Shown here piece after piece: positions 6,558 through 12,243 of a stretch of DNA of 12,243 nt (position 1 is its first letter; every line of letters starts with the position of its first letter). The notes under the pieces are model-generated. The model was not told the origin of the DNA and did no database searches. It was given only the letters and a program-made list of their open reading frames with translations. The stretch comes from Bordetella parapertussis (GTDB lineage: Bacteria > Cyanobacteriota > Cyanobacteriia > PCC-6307 > Cyanobiaceae), in the NCBI GenBank assembly GCA_943324725.2, contig CALPMR020000064.1:1-12243 (forward strand). Reading direction: 5' to 3'. The position numbers and the translations under genes are program-made.

Positions 6558-7961
6558 GTGACCCGCTCGGATACCCGTCTTGGCCCCGCGGCCCTCCAGA
6601 TCCCCACTGCTGGCGCAGTTGATTCCCCTGGCGTAGCCGCTCCCCTCTGGCGCCGGCCGCTCCTGCTGGGCGGAGCCGCTCTGGTGGCGAGCGAAGCCGT
6701 GGGCCATCTGCTGCATCTCGAGGGCGGCTCCTGGCTTGGAATCGGCGCCCTGGCCGGGGGCTGGTGGCTGCTGTCGCGGCGCCGGCGGCCCGTGGCTCTG
6801 CCGCCGCTGGACCTCGCCGGCTGGATCGAGCGCTGCGACAGGGTGCTCGGCCAATTCGAGCGCTTGGATCCCGCTGCTGGCCCAGGCCAGCAGCGCCGGC
6901 GGGAGGAATTGACGACGTTGCGCACCACGCTGGAACGCAAGGAACTGGCGATCGCCCTGGCCGGCTGCCGCCTGCCCAGCGCCGAGCTGCAGCCCCGTTT
7001 TGCCGAGGCCCTGCGCGGTAGCCGGCCTCTGAGCCTGCATTGGGCAGAGCCACTGCCGAGCAGGAGTTCGGATTGGCGCTGGCCCCTGGCTCTGGAGCGC
7101 GCCGATGGCCTGCTGTTCCATCTGCATTGGCCCCTGACCGCCGCCGATCTGCTCTGGTTGCAGTCCCAGAGCAACAGCCAGTCAGGAGCGCACAGTCAGC
7201 CGATCTGGTTGCTGATCCAGGCGCCTGTGCCGCTGGATCGCGCTGAGCTGCTGGAGGAACTGAGCAGCCAGTGGTCGGCCCTGGAATCGAGCCAGGTGCT
7301 CCTCTGGGATGGCCAGGAGACGTCGCTGTCCCCGGTCCTGGAGCCTCTGGCGCCGTGGTTGGCGCGCCGCAGTCAGGGGCTGCGCAACAGCACGGCCCTG
7401 CGCAGTTTTGAGCAGATGCACGGGCGCTGGCAGGCCGATCTGGAGCTGTTGCGCCGCCGCGAGTTGCAGGGGTTGCAACAGCGCACCCAGTGGATCGTGG
7501 CGGCTGGTGTGGTCGCCTCACCGCTGCCCAGCGTTGATCTGGTGGTGCTGGCCATCGCCAATGGCCTGATGCTGCAGGAGATGGCCCGGCTCTGGGACTG
7601 CCCCTGGAACCTGGAGCAGCTGCGTGCCGCCGCCACGGAACTGGGCCGCGCCGCCCTGGCCCAGGGCCTGGTGGAGTGGAGCAGTCAGGCCCTGCTGGCG
7701 ATGCTGAAGCTCCATGGCGCCACCTGGCTGGTGGCTGGGGCAGTGCAGGCTCTGAGCGCCGCTTACCTGACGCGGGTGGTGGGACGGGCGATGGCCGATG
7801 TGCTGGCCGAGTCGTGCGGGGTGAGTCAGCCCGATCTCGAGCAGATCCGCCGCCGGGCCGCCGTGCTGGTGGCCCAGGCGGCGGAGGGCGAAAAGCTCGA
7901 CTGGAATGGCTTTGTCAACCAGGGCAGGCTGTGGTTGCAGCAACAGCCTGCGGCGGCCTGA
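6558..7961 (+). CDS. DUF697 membrane protein with degenerate GTPase-like region
   Basis: A 467-residue protein from GTG 6558. An upstream in-frame ATG at 6450 would add 36 Trp/Pro-rich residues that look unnatural and would fill the divergent promoter region. Residues about 34-54 and 57-73 form two membrane helices followed by an RRRR stop-transfer motif. Residues about 129-250 align in style with the GTPase half of cyanobacterial GTPase-DUF697 proteins. The expected P-loop is replaced by LAGCRLPSAEL with no GKS/T, and no NKxD motif is seen where LLIQAPVP stands. Residues about 312-425 match DUF697 (VVASPLPSVDLVVLAIANGL, then LQEMARLW), a domain found with YcjF-like and Era-like GTPases. I infer a membrane protein that has lost nucleotide binding. 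A fused partner or role is not known. Confidence 0.83.
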   Translation: MTRSDTRLGPAALQIPTAGAVDSPGVAAPLWRRPLLLGGAALVASEAVGHLLHLEGGSWLGIGALAGGWWLLSRRRRPVALPPLDLAGWIERCDRVLGQFERLDPAAGPGQQRRREELTTLRTTLERKELAIALAGCRLPSAELQPRFAEALRGSRPLSLHWAEPLPSRSSDWRWPLALERADGLLFHLHWPLTAADLLWLQSQSNSQSGAHSQPIWLLIQAPVPLDRAELLEELSSQWSALESSQVLLWDGQETSLSPVLEPLAPWLARRSQGLRNSTALRSFEQMHGRWQADLELLRRRELQGLQQRTQWIVAAGVVASPLPSVDLVVLAIANGLMLQEMARLWDCPWNLEQLRAAATELGRAALAQGLVEWSSQALLAMLKLHGATWLVAGAVQALSAAYLTRVVGRAMADVLAESCGVSQPDLEQIRRRAAVLVAQAAEGEKLDWNGFVNQGRLWLQQQPAAA

Positions 7962-7986
7962 GCCCATCTGCGCCGGCCTGAGCCCA
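7954..7986. repeat. 13-bp direct repeat overlapping the DUF697 stop codon
   Basis: CGGCCTGAGCCCA occurs at 7954-7966 and again at 7974-7986, a spacing of 20 bases. The first copy contains the TGA stop of the DUF697 gene. A local tandem duplication is the simplest explanation. No stem with T-tract is formed, so it is not a terminator. Confidence 0.55.
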
Positions 7987-8238
7987 ATCGAGCCCCGCCT
8001 AACTTCAAATAACTTCATGAACGAATCTGACGATTCTCGTGCGCCTTTGAAGGAAGCGATTGAAGCCAAACTTTCGCCATAGCATCAAGAAACCCTTGGT
8101 GAGTTATTTGCCGCCAGATTGAACCGACCAGATTGAACCGACCAGGTTGATTCGACTGGTTCGGTTCACCCGAACGGGTCACAGAACCGATTGACTTGCC
8201 TTGGGTCTCCGTCCAGTTCGCACCCTCGTTCTTTTACC
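7962..8238 (+). promoter_or_regulatory. psbA upstream region
   Basis: 277 non-coding bases, noticeably richer in A/T than the neighbouring genes, expected to hold the psbA promoter. It contains a ten-base-period repeat (AACTTCA at 8001-8007 and 8011-8017), a small dyad (GAATC 8023-8027 with GATTC 8032-8036) and the 14-bp repeats at 8114-8155. TTGACT at 8191-8196 is a fair -35 box, but the base positions 17 nt on (CAGTTC) are a poor -10, so I cannot assign the transcription start. There is no Shine-Dalgarno before ATG 8239; the leader ends in TTCTTTTACC. Confidence 0.6.
8114..8155. repeat. Three 14-bp tandem repeats upstream of psbA
   Basis: CCAGATTGAACCGA occurs at 8114-8127 and identically at 8128-8141. 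A third copy at 8142-8155 matches 11 of 14. Directly after it, CTGGTTCGGTTC (8156-8167) is the inverted complement of GAACCGACCAG (8135-8145) with one bulged base, so the right end can fold into a hairpin. The array ends about 70 nt before the psbA start, in the right zone for an operator or 5' leader structure. It does not match the RpaB HLR1 site as I know it. Confidence 0.7.
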
Positions 8239-9315
8239 ATGACCACTGCCATTCGCAGCGGCCGCACCGGAAGCTGGGAAAGCTTCTGCCAGTGGGTCTC
8301 ATCCACCAACAACCGCATTTATATCGGTTGGTTCGGTGTGCTGATGATCCCCTGCCTCTTGGCGGCCACCATTTGCTTCGTTGTGGCCTTCATCGCCGCC
8401 CCCCCTGTCGATATCGACGGCATCCGTGAGCCCGTGGCCGGCAGCCTGCTCTACGGCAACAACATCATCTCCGGCGCGGTGATTCCCTCCAGCAACGCCA
8501 TCGGCCTGCACTTCTATCCCATCTGGGGCGCCGCCAGCCTTGATGAGTGGCTATATAACGGCGGTCCCTATCAATTGGTGGTGTTCCACTTTCTGATCGG
8601 CATCTCCGCTTACATGGGCCGCCAGTGGGAACTCTCCTACCGCCTCGGCATGCGCCCCTGGATCTGCGTCGCCTACAGCGCACCGCTGTCGGCCGCCTTC
8701 GCTGTCTTTCTGATCTATCCCTTCGGTCAGGGTTCCTTTTCTGATGGCATGCCGCTCGGCATCTCCGGCACCTTCAACTTCATGTTGGTGTTCCAGGCCG
8801 AGCACAACATCCTGATGCACCCCTTCCACATGCTGGGGGTGGCAGGTGTGTTCGGTGGCAGCCTGTTCTCGGCCATGCACGGCTCCCTGGTCACCAGTTC
8901 GCTGGTGCGTGAAACCACCGAGACCGAATCCTTGAACTACGGCTACAAGTTCGGCCAGGAAGAGGAGACTTACAACATCGTGGCCGCCCATGGTTACTTC
9001 GGTCGTCTGATCTTCCAGTACGCCTCCTTCAACAACAGCCGCAGCCTGCACTTCTTGCTGGCCGGCTGGCCGGTGGTGGGCATCTGGTTCACCTCCATGG
9101 GCATCAGCACCATGGCCTTCAACCTCAACGGCTTCAACTTCAACCAGTCGATCCTGGATTCCCAGGGCCGGGTGGTGAACACCTGGGCCGATCTGATCAA
9201 CCGCGCCAACCTCGGCATCGAAGTGATGCACGAGCGCAATGCTCACAACTTCCCGCTTGATCTGGCCAGCATCGGTGCCACCCCCGTGGCCCTCACCGCT
9301 CCGGCGCTCGGCTGA
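8239..9315 (+). CDS. psbA: Photosystem II D1 protein, Q130 (low-light) type
   Basis: D1 is the thylakoid reaction-centre subunit that binds P680, pheophytin, QB and the Mn4Ca cluster. The protein is 358 residues, two shorter than Synechocystis D1: one fewer at the N-terminus and one in the C-terminal extension. Standard numbering is the local position plus one. Key residues are intact: Tyr161, His190, His198, His215, Ser264, His272, and the Mn/Ca ligands Asp170, Glu189, His332, Glu333, Asp342 and Ala344. Cleavage after LDLA would remove 15 residues. Position 130 is Gln (GRQWEL), the low-light D1:1 state rather than Glu130. Segments ISAYMGRQ and PLSAAFAVF also recall picocyanobacterial D1:1. 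Unusual residues are Gly for Glu98 (IWGAAS), Leu for Gln233 (ESLNYG) and Leu for Phe274. ATG 8239 gives the expected MTT N-terminus. Confidence 0.98.
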   Translation: MTTAIRSGRTGSWESFCQWVSSTNNRIYIGWFGVLMIPCLLAATICFVVAFIAAPPVDIDGIREPVAGSLLYGNNIISGAVIPSSNAIGLHFYPIWGAASLDEWLYNGGPYQLVVFHFLIGISAYMGRQWELSYRLGMRPWICVAYSAPLSAAFAVFLIYPFGQGSFSDGMPLGISGTFNFMLVFQAEHNILMHPFHMLGVAGVFGGSLFSAMHGSLVTSSLVRETTETESLNYGYKFGQEEETYNIVAAHGYFGRLIFQYASFNNSRSLHFLLAGWPVVGIWFTSMGISTMAFNLNGFNFNQSILDSQGRVVNTWADLINRANLGIEVMHERNAHNFPLDLASIGATPVALTAPALG

Positions 9316-9395
9316 ATGCCGACCTGGACCGGTTGCCCTCAATGCTCCGGACTTCAGAGACCTCAGTCTCCCGGTTGCGATGCGATCCAGTCCCC

Positions 9396-9422
9396 AGGCC
9401 CCCTCAGCCGAGGGGGCTTTTC
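9396..9422 (+). terminator. Intrinsic terminator of psbA
   Basis: GCCCCCTC at 9398-9405 pairs perfectly with GAGGGGGC at 9410-9417 around an AGCC loop. G9397 and A9396 can extend the stem against T9418 and T9419. TTTT at 9418-9421 follows directly. It lies about 80 nt past the psbA stop. Read from the minus strand there is no T-tract, so it should act mainly on psbA and not on the convergent mntH transcript. Confidence 0.85.
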
Positions 9423-9604
9423 CATGCTTGCCCTGAGTTGTTCACCTGGACCCAGCCGCAAAAAGATCAACACATCTGCGCTGGCTGAGTGGAGGAAATA
9501 GGTCGCCTGCTGCGGTTCCGCCTGGACCGGGATTGACGGAGCCTGGTGGGTGATCAGCTGCCCGGATGAGCGCAGGCCGAGAGGTGGCCAGGGAAGGTGT
9601 TGAT
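9423..9604. other. Spacer between the convergent psbA and mntH genes
   Basis: About 180 bases with no ORF I can support. On the minus strand, AGAT-GTGTTG-ATCT followed by TTTTT (near 9463-9480) is a weak terminator-like stem that could end the mntH transcript. It is flanked by an imperfect longer pairing (CCAGCGCA with TGCGGCTGG). Confidence 0.35.
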
Positions 9605-10927
9605 TCAGCCGTGCCACCAGGCCGTTCCAGTGGAGATCAGCAGGCCGGCGTTGATCACCACGATCACAGCGGCACTGCACCAGCCCAGAGCCTGCAGCCA
9701 GGCGGGTGCTACCAGATCACCCATCAGCTCAGGCCGGCCGCAGAGCCAGACCAGGGGGATCGCAGCGAAGGGCAATTGCAAACTCAGCAACACCTGGCTC
9801 AGCACCAGCAACTGATTGATTCCCTGATCCCCCAGCAGAATCACGGTGATCATGGCCGGTATCAGGGCCAGGGAGCGGGTCAGCAAGCGCCGTTGCCAGG
9901 GCGGCAAGCGGATGTTGAGAAAGCCTTCCATCACCACCTGGCCCGCCATCGTGGCGGTGAGCGTGGAGCTCTGGCCGGCGGCCAGCAGGGCGACGCCGAA
10001 CAGCACGCTGGCCACGGAGGTACCCAGGATCGGCGTGAGCAGGTGATAGGCCTGGCTCAGGTCGGCGACCGGCTCTCCGCCCCGCTGATAAAAGCTGCCG
10101 GCTGCCAGCACCAGAATCGCCGCATTGACCAGAAAGGCCAGGGTCAGGGCCACCAGGGTGTCCAAGGTGCTGAACCACAGAGCCTGATGGCGAGCCCGGT
10201 GCTCCCCCTCCCAGCGGCGGGACTTGACCAGAGCGGAGTGGAGGTAGAGGTTGTGGGGCATCACCGTGGCGCCGAGAATGCCGGCCGCCAGGAACAGCCG
10301 ACGGCCATCACTGAAGCTGTTGAGCTGGGGAATGAATCCCTGAGCCACTTGCTCCCAGGGCGGTTGCAGCAGCATCAGCTCCACCGCAAAGCAGGCACCG
10401 ATCAGAGCCACCATCGCGATCACCACCGCCTCCAGCCGCCGGACACCCCACTGCTGCAACAGCAGTAGCAGCAGGGTGTCGAGGGCCGTCAGAGCGACAC
10501 CCCAGGGCAGCGGCAGCCCCAGCAGCAGATGCAGAGCGATCGCACTGCCCACCAGCTCGGCGATGTCGCAGGCCACGATCGCCAGCTCGGCGAGCAGCCA
10601 CAGGGGCAGGCGCAGGGGCTCAGGTAACACCCTGGCGCAGGCCTGGGCCAGATCAAGGCCGGAGGCGATGCCCAGGCGGCAGCAGAGCGACTGCAGCAGC
10701 ATCGCCATCAGGCTGGAGATGGCCACCACCCAGAGCAGTTCGTAGCCGTAGCTGGAACCGGCGGCCAGATCCGTGGCCCAGTTGCCCGGATCCATGTAGC
10801 CGACGGCCACCAGATAGCCGGGTCCCAGCACCCGCAGAAAGGTGGTCAGGCCCGAGCCTTCGGCCGGAATCCAGACGGAAGCCGCTCGGGGCTGGCTCAG
10901 CGACTCGACTGGAGGTCTCAGAGGCAA
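9605..10927 (-). CDS. mntH: Nramp-family manganese/divalent metal transporter
   Basis: An inner-membrane, proton-coupled importer of Mn2+ and related divalent metals. The protein is 440 residues with about 11 hydrophobic helices, similar in length to E. coli MntH (412) plus a longer N-terminus. The metal-site motifs are intact: DPGN at 46-49 in helix 1, and A220 to M223 with MPH at 223-225 in helix 6 (GATVMPHNLYLHS). The DIAELVG segment of helix 3 (121-127) and the family motif MAGQVVMEGF are also present. The only start that keeps helix 1 and lies near the motif is TTG at 10927; other codons upstream are not standard starts until much further. The gene is convergent with psbA, whose product binds manganese. 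No Mn riboswitch or MntR-type operator was recognised upstream. Substrate preference is inferred from family. Confidence 0.93.
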   Translation of the reverse strand: MPLRPPVESLSQPRAASVWIPAEGSGLTTFLRVLGPGYLVAVGYMDPGNWATDLAAGSSYGYELLWVVAISSLMAMLLQSLCCRLGIASGLDLAQACARVLPEPLRLPLWLLAELAIVACDIAELVGSAIALHLLLGLPLPWGVALTALDTLLLLLLQQWGVRRLEAVVIAMVALIGACFAVELMLLQPPWEQVAQGFIPQLNSFSDGRRLFLAAGILGATVMPHNLYLHSALVKSRRWEGEHRARHQALWFSTLDTLVALTLAFLVNAAILVLAAGSFYQRGGEPVADLSQAYHLLTPILGTSVASVLFGVALLAAGQSSTLTATMAGQVVMEGFLNIRLPPWQRRLLTRSLALIPAMITVILLGDQGINQLLVLSQVLLSLQLPFAAIPLVWLCGRPELMGDLVAPAWLQALGWCSAAVIVVINAGLLISTGTAWWHG

Positions 10928-11216
10928 CGGCAGGGCCAGGCAACCAGCGCCAACGCTAGGGAATCCCTGTCCCAGCCCTTCGCCTGGCCGCCACGGGAGC
11001 TGCCGGTGACACCCGGATCCACCAGAACGAAGCCTTCGCCGATCGCACGATCACGGTGGAGCGCTCGATCAGGGTGCTGGTGAGGGTGCAGAGGGTCGCG
11101 CTGGGATGGGCCTGCAGCCAGGAGCATCACCCGGCTGTGGTGGCTCCAGCGCTGCGATAGCCATCGGTGTCCCTGAGCCATTCACCATGGTGTCGCCCAG
11201 GGAGAGATTTTTTGCC
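10928..11216. other. Intergenic region between mntH and the DUF4336 gene
   Basis: About 290 bases between divergent genes, expected to hold both promoters. I see no clear -35/-10 pair. A minus-strand ORF of 87 codons (10918-11181) overlaps the mntH start by 10 nt. Its second half (GEGFVLVDPGVTGSSRGG and on) has tolerable codon use, but its first half is His/Arg-rich and I cannot support it as a gene. The right end holds the hairpin at 11171-11213. Confidence 0.4.
11171..11213 (+). promoter_or_regulatory. Hairpin plus T6 in the DUF4336 leader
   Basis: CCCTG (11171-11175) pairs with CAGGG (11198-11202) around the perfect palindrome CACCATGGTG (11183-11192), and T6 follows at 11208-11213. GGAGAG (11201-11206), the likely ribosome-binding site 10 nt before GTG 11217, touches the 3' arm. 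The arrangement looks like a weak terminator or translation-control hairpin. The stem is interrupted, so it may be chance. Confidence 0.35.
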
Positions 11217-12243
11217 GTGACACCAGCCCATGCTCCTCTCTGCAGGCCAGATCACGACGCTCGCGCCGCTCAGCGCTGGCCCTGGTGGCCCCTGCTGCCC
11301 CTCTATCCCTATGGGCATCGCCGCACCCTGGTGCGGGAACTGATTCCCGGCAGGATCTGGAGTTTCGAGCAGTTGCAGGGGGTCTGGTACGTGGCGGTGC
11401 CGATCCGCATGACCGTGCTCAAGGTGGCCGATGGCCTGATGCTCTATGCCCCGGTGGCGGTGACCGCTGAGGTGAGGGCCGAGTTGCAGCAACTGGAGGC
11501 CCGCCATGGCCCGGTGCGCACGATTGTGCTGCCGACGGCGTCGGGGCTGGAGCACAAGCTGCCGGTGCCGGCGATGGCCAGGGCTTTCCCCGAGGCCGAG
11601 GTGTGGATCACGCCGCACCAGTGGAGCTTCCCGCTGGCGCTGCCACCGCGCCTGCTGGGCTTCCCGGCCGGCCGCACCCGGGTGCTCGGCCAGGACGGTC
11701 TGCCCCATGCGGACCAGTTGCGCTGGCTGCCTCTGGGTCCGCTGAATCTGGGCCTGGGGACCTTCCTGGAATACGGCTGTTTTGATCAGGCCACCGGTGC
11801 CCTGCTGCTTACCGATGCCCTGGTGGCGATGTCTTCGGAGCCGCCGCCGCTGTTCGAGGCCGATCCGACACCGCTGCTGTTTCACGCCCGCGATCGGGGT
11901 GATGAACCGCTGCTCGACAGTGAGGAGCGGCGGCGGCGCGGCTGGCAGCGGCTGGTGCTGTTCGCCAACTACCTGCGGCCGGCGCCCCTGGATGTGGCCT
12001 CTCTGGCCGAGGTGCTGCGCACCAGCCTGGCGCCGGGTTGCCGCCACAGCCGCGCCCACTTCGGCCTCTATCCCTTCCGCTGGCGCGGTGACTGGCAGGC
12101 GGATGTGGAGGCCTTGCTGCCAGCGGGGCCTCCCCGCATCCAGGTGGCCGCCGTACTGGAGCGGCTCGTGTTTCCCCGGGCCCGGCCGGCCCTGCTGGCC
12201 TGGCTGCGGCAGCTGGCCAGCCTGGAGGCTCTGGCCTGGCTGA
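11217..12243 (+). CDS. DUF4336 domain protein (3' end beyond window)
   Basis: 342 residues are visible before the window edge. The reading frame is open throughout with strongly GC-biased third positions. The start is GTG 11217 with GGAGAG 10 nt upstream; no in-frame ATG occurs before the conserved-looking WPWWPLLPLYPYGH. The segments WYVAVPIRMTVLKVADGLML, IVLPTASGLEHKLPVPAMA and AEVWITPHQWSFPLALP match my memory of DUF4336. That family is common in cyanobacteria and plants and is distantly related to the metallo-beta-lactamase fold. I do not see the HxHxDH zinc motif of active enzymes, so hydrolase activity is doubtful. There is no signal peptide and no evident membrane helix. It is divergent from mntH. 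Biochemical function is unknown. Confidence 0.82.
   Translation, partial: MTPAHAPLCRPDHDARAAQRWPWWPLLPLYPYGHRRTLVRELIPGRIWSFEQLQGVWYVAVPIRMTVLKVADGLMLYAPVAVTAEVRAELQQLEARHGPVRTIVLPTASGLEHKLPVPAMARAFPEAEVWITPHQWSFPLALPPRLLGFPAGRTRVLGQDGLPHADQLRWLPLGPLNLGLGTFLEYGCFDQATGALLLTDALVAMSSEPPPLFEADPTPLLFHARDRGDEPLLDSEERRRRGWQRLVLFANYLRPAPLDVASLAEVLRTSLAPGCRHSRAHFGLYPFRWRGDWQADVEALLPAGPPRIQVAAVLERLVFPRARPALLAWLRQLASLEALAWL

Noticed and set aside
6948..6955. HIP1 octamers (GCGATCGC at 6948 and 10536)
   Set aside because: I noticed only two copies in 12 kb. That is not a clear excess over chance at this base composition.
6459..7521. Minus-strand open frames opposite the DUF697 gene
   Set aside because: Ala/Arg/Pro/Gln-rich translations with no domain; the plus strand has membrane helices and DUF697 motifs.
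8114..8169. Possible CRISPR-like array upstream of psbA
   Set aside because: The units are contiguous 14-base repeats without spacers, so this is a tandem repeat, not CRISPR.
8551..9342. Minus-strand 263-codon frame opposite psbA
   Set aside because: Antisense of D1, rich in His, Val and Glu as expected from reversed D1 codons. No sign of an antisense gene.
9566..10468. Plus-strand 300-codon frame opposite mntH
   Set aside because: Gln/His/Gly-rich shadow of the transporter.
11127..12059. Minus-strand 310-codon frame opposite the DUF4336 gene
   Set aside because: Arg/Gln/His-rich shadow; the plus strand carries the recognisable family.

Overview
The window looks like chromosomal DNA from a GC-rich unicellular cyanobacterium, most likely a freshwater or halotolerant picocyanobacterium of the Synechococcus/Cyanobium group. 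The anchor is a complete psbA gene for the photosystem II D1 protein, whose N-terminus and internal segments resemble the low-light (D1:1) isoforms of that group as I recall them. Several cyanobacterial families of poorly known function (HpsJ-like, TM2, DUF697, DUF4336) agree with this. I saw no transposase, phage gene, CRISPR array, tRNA or rRNA.

Layout from left to right. (1) thrS (threonyl-tRNA synthetase, minus strand) runs off the left edge, preceded on the same strand by a four-helix membrane protein resembling HpsJ. (2) A divergently transcribed small TM2-domain membrane protein follows. (3) Then comes an unusually gene-poor stretch of about 690 bases. It holds a possible frameshifted small gene and a very strong tandem hairpin with a perfect 18-bp stem. 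(4) A tight minus-strand operon contains an unknown 176-residue protein, a ribbon-helix-helix-like protein with Arg/Gly-rich and acidic tails, and trpS (tryptophanyl-tRNA synthetase). Junctions are 0 to 15 and 13 nt. (5) Divergent from it is a DUF697 membrane protein whose GTPase-like middle has no visible nucleotide-binding motifs. (6) psbA has a 277-nt upstream region with three 14-bp tandem repeats and a clear intrinsic terminator. (7) Convergent to psbA is mntH, an Nramp-family manganese/divalent-metal transporter. (8) After a gap of about 290 nt a DUF4336 protein runs off the right edge, with a hairpin plus T6 tract just before its start codon.

Functionally the window combines translation (two aminoacyl-tRNA synthetases), photosynthesis (D1 and a transporter for manganese, the metal of the oxygen-evolving cluster) and several uncharacterised envelope or membrane proteins. 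Most genes are ordinary core genes. The points of most interest are the psbA upstream repeats, the substitutions in D1, the RHH/RG-rich protein linked to trpS, the degenerate GTPase region and the hairpin-bearing gene desert. I found no clearly new multi-gene system.
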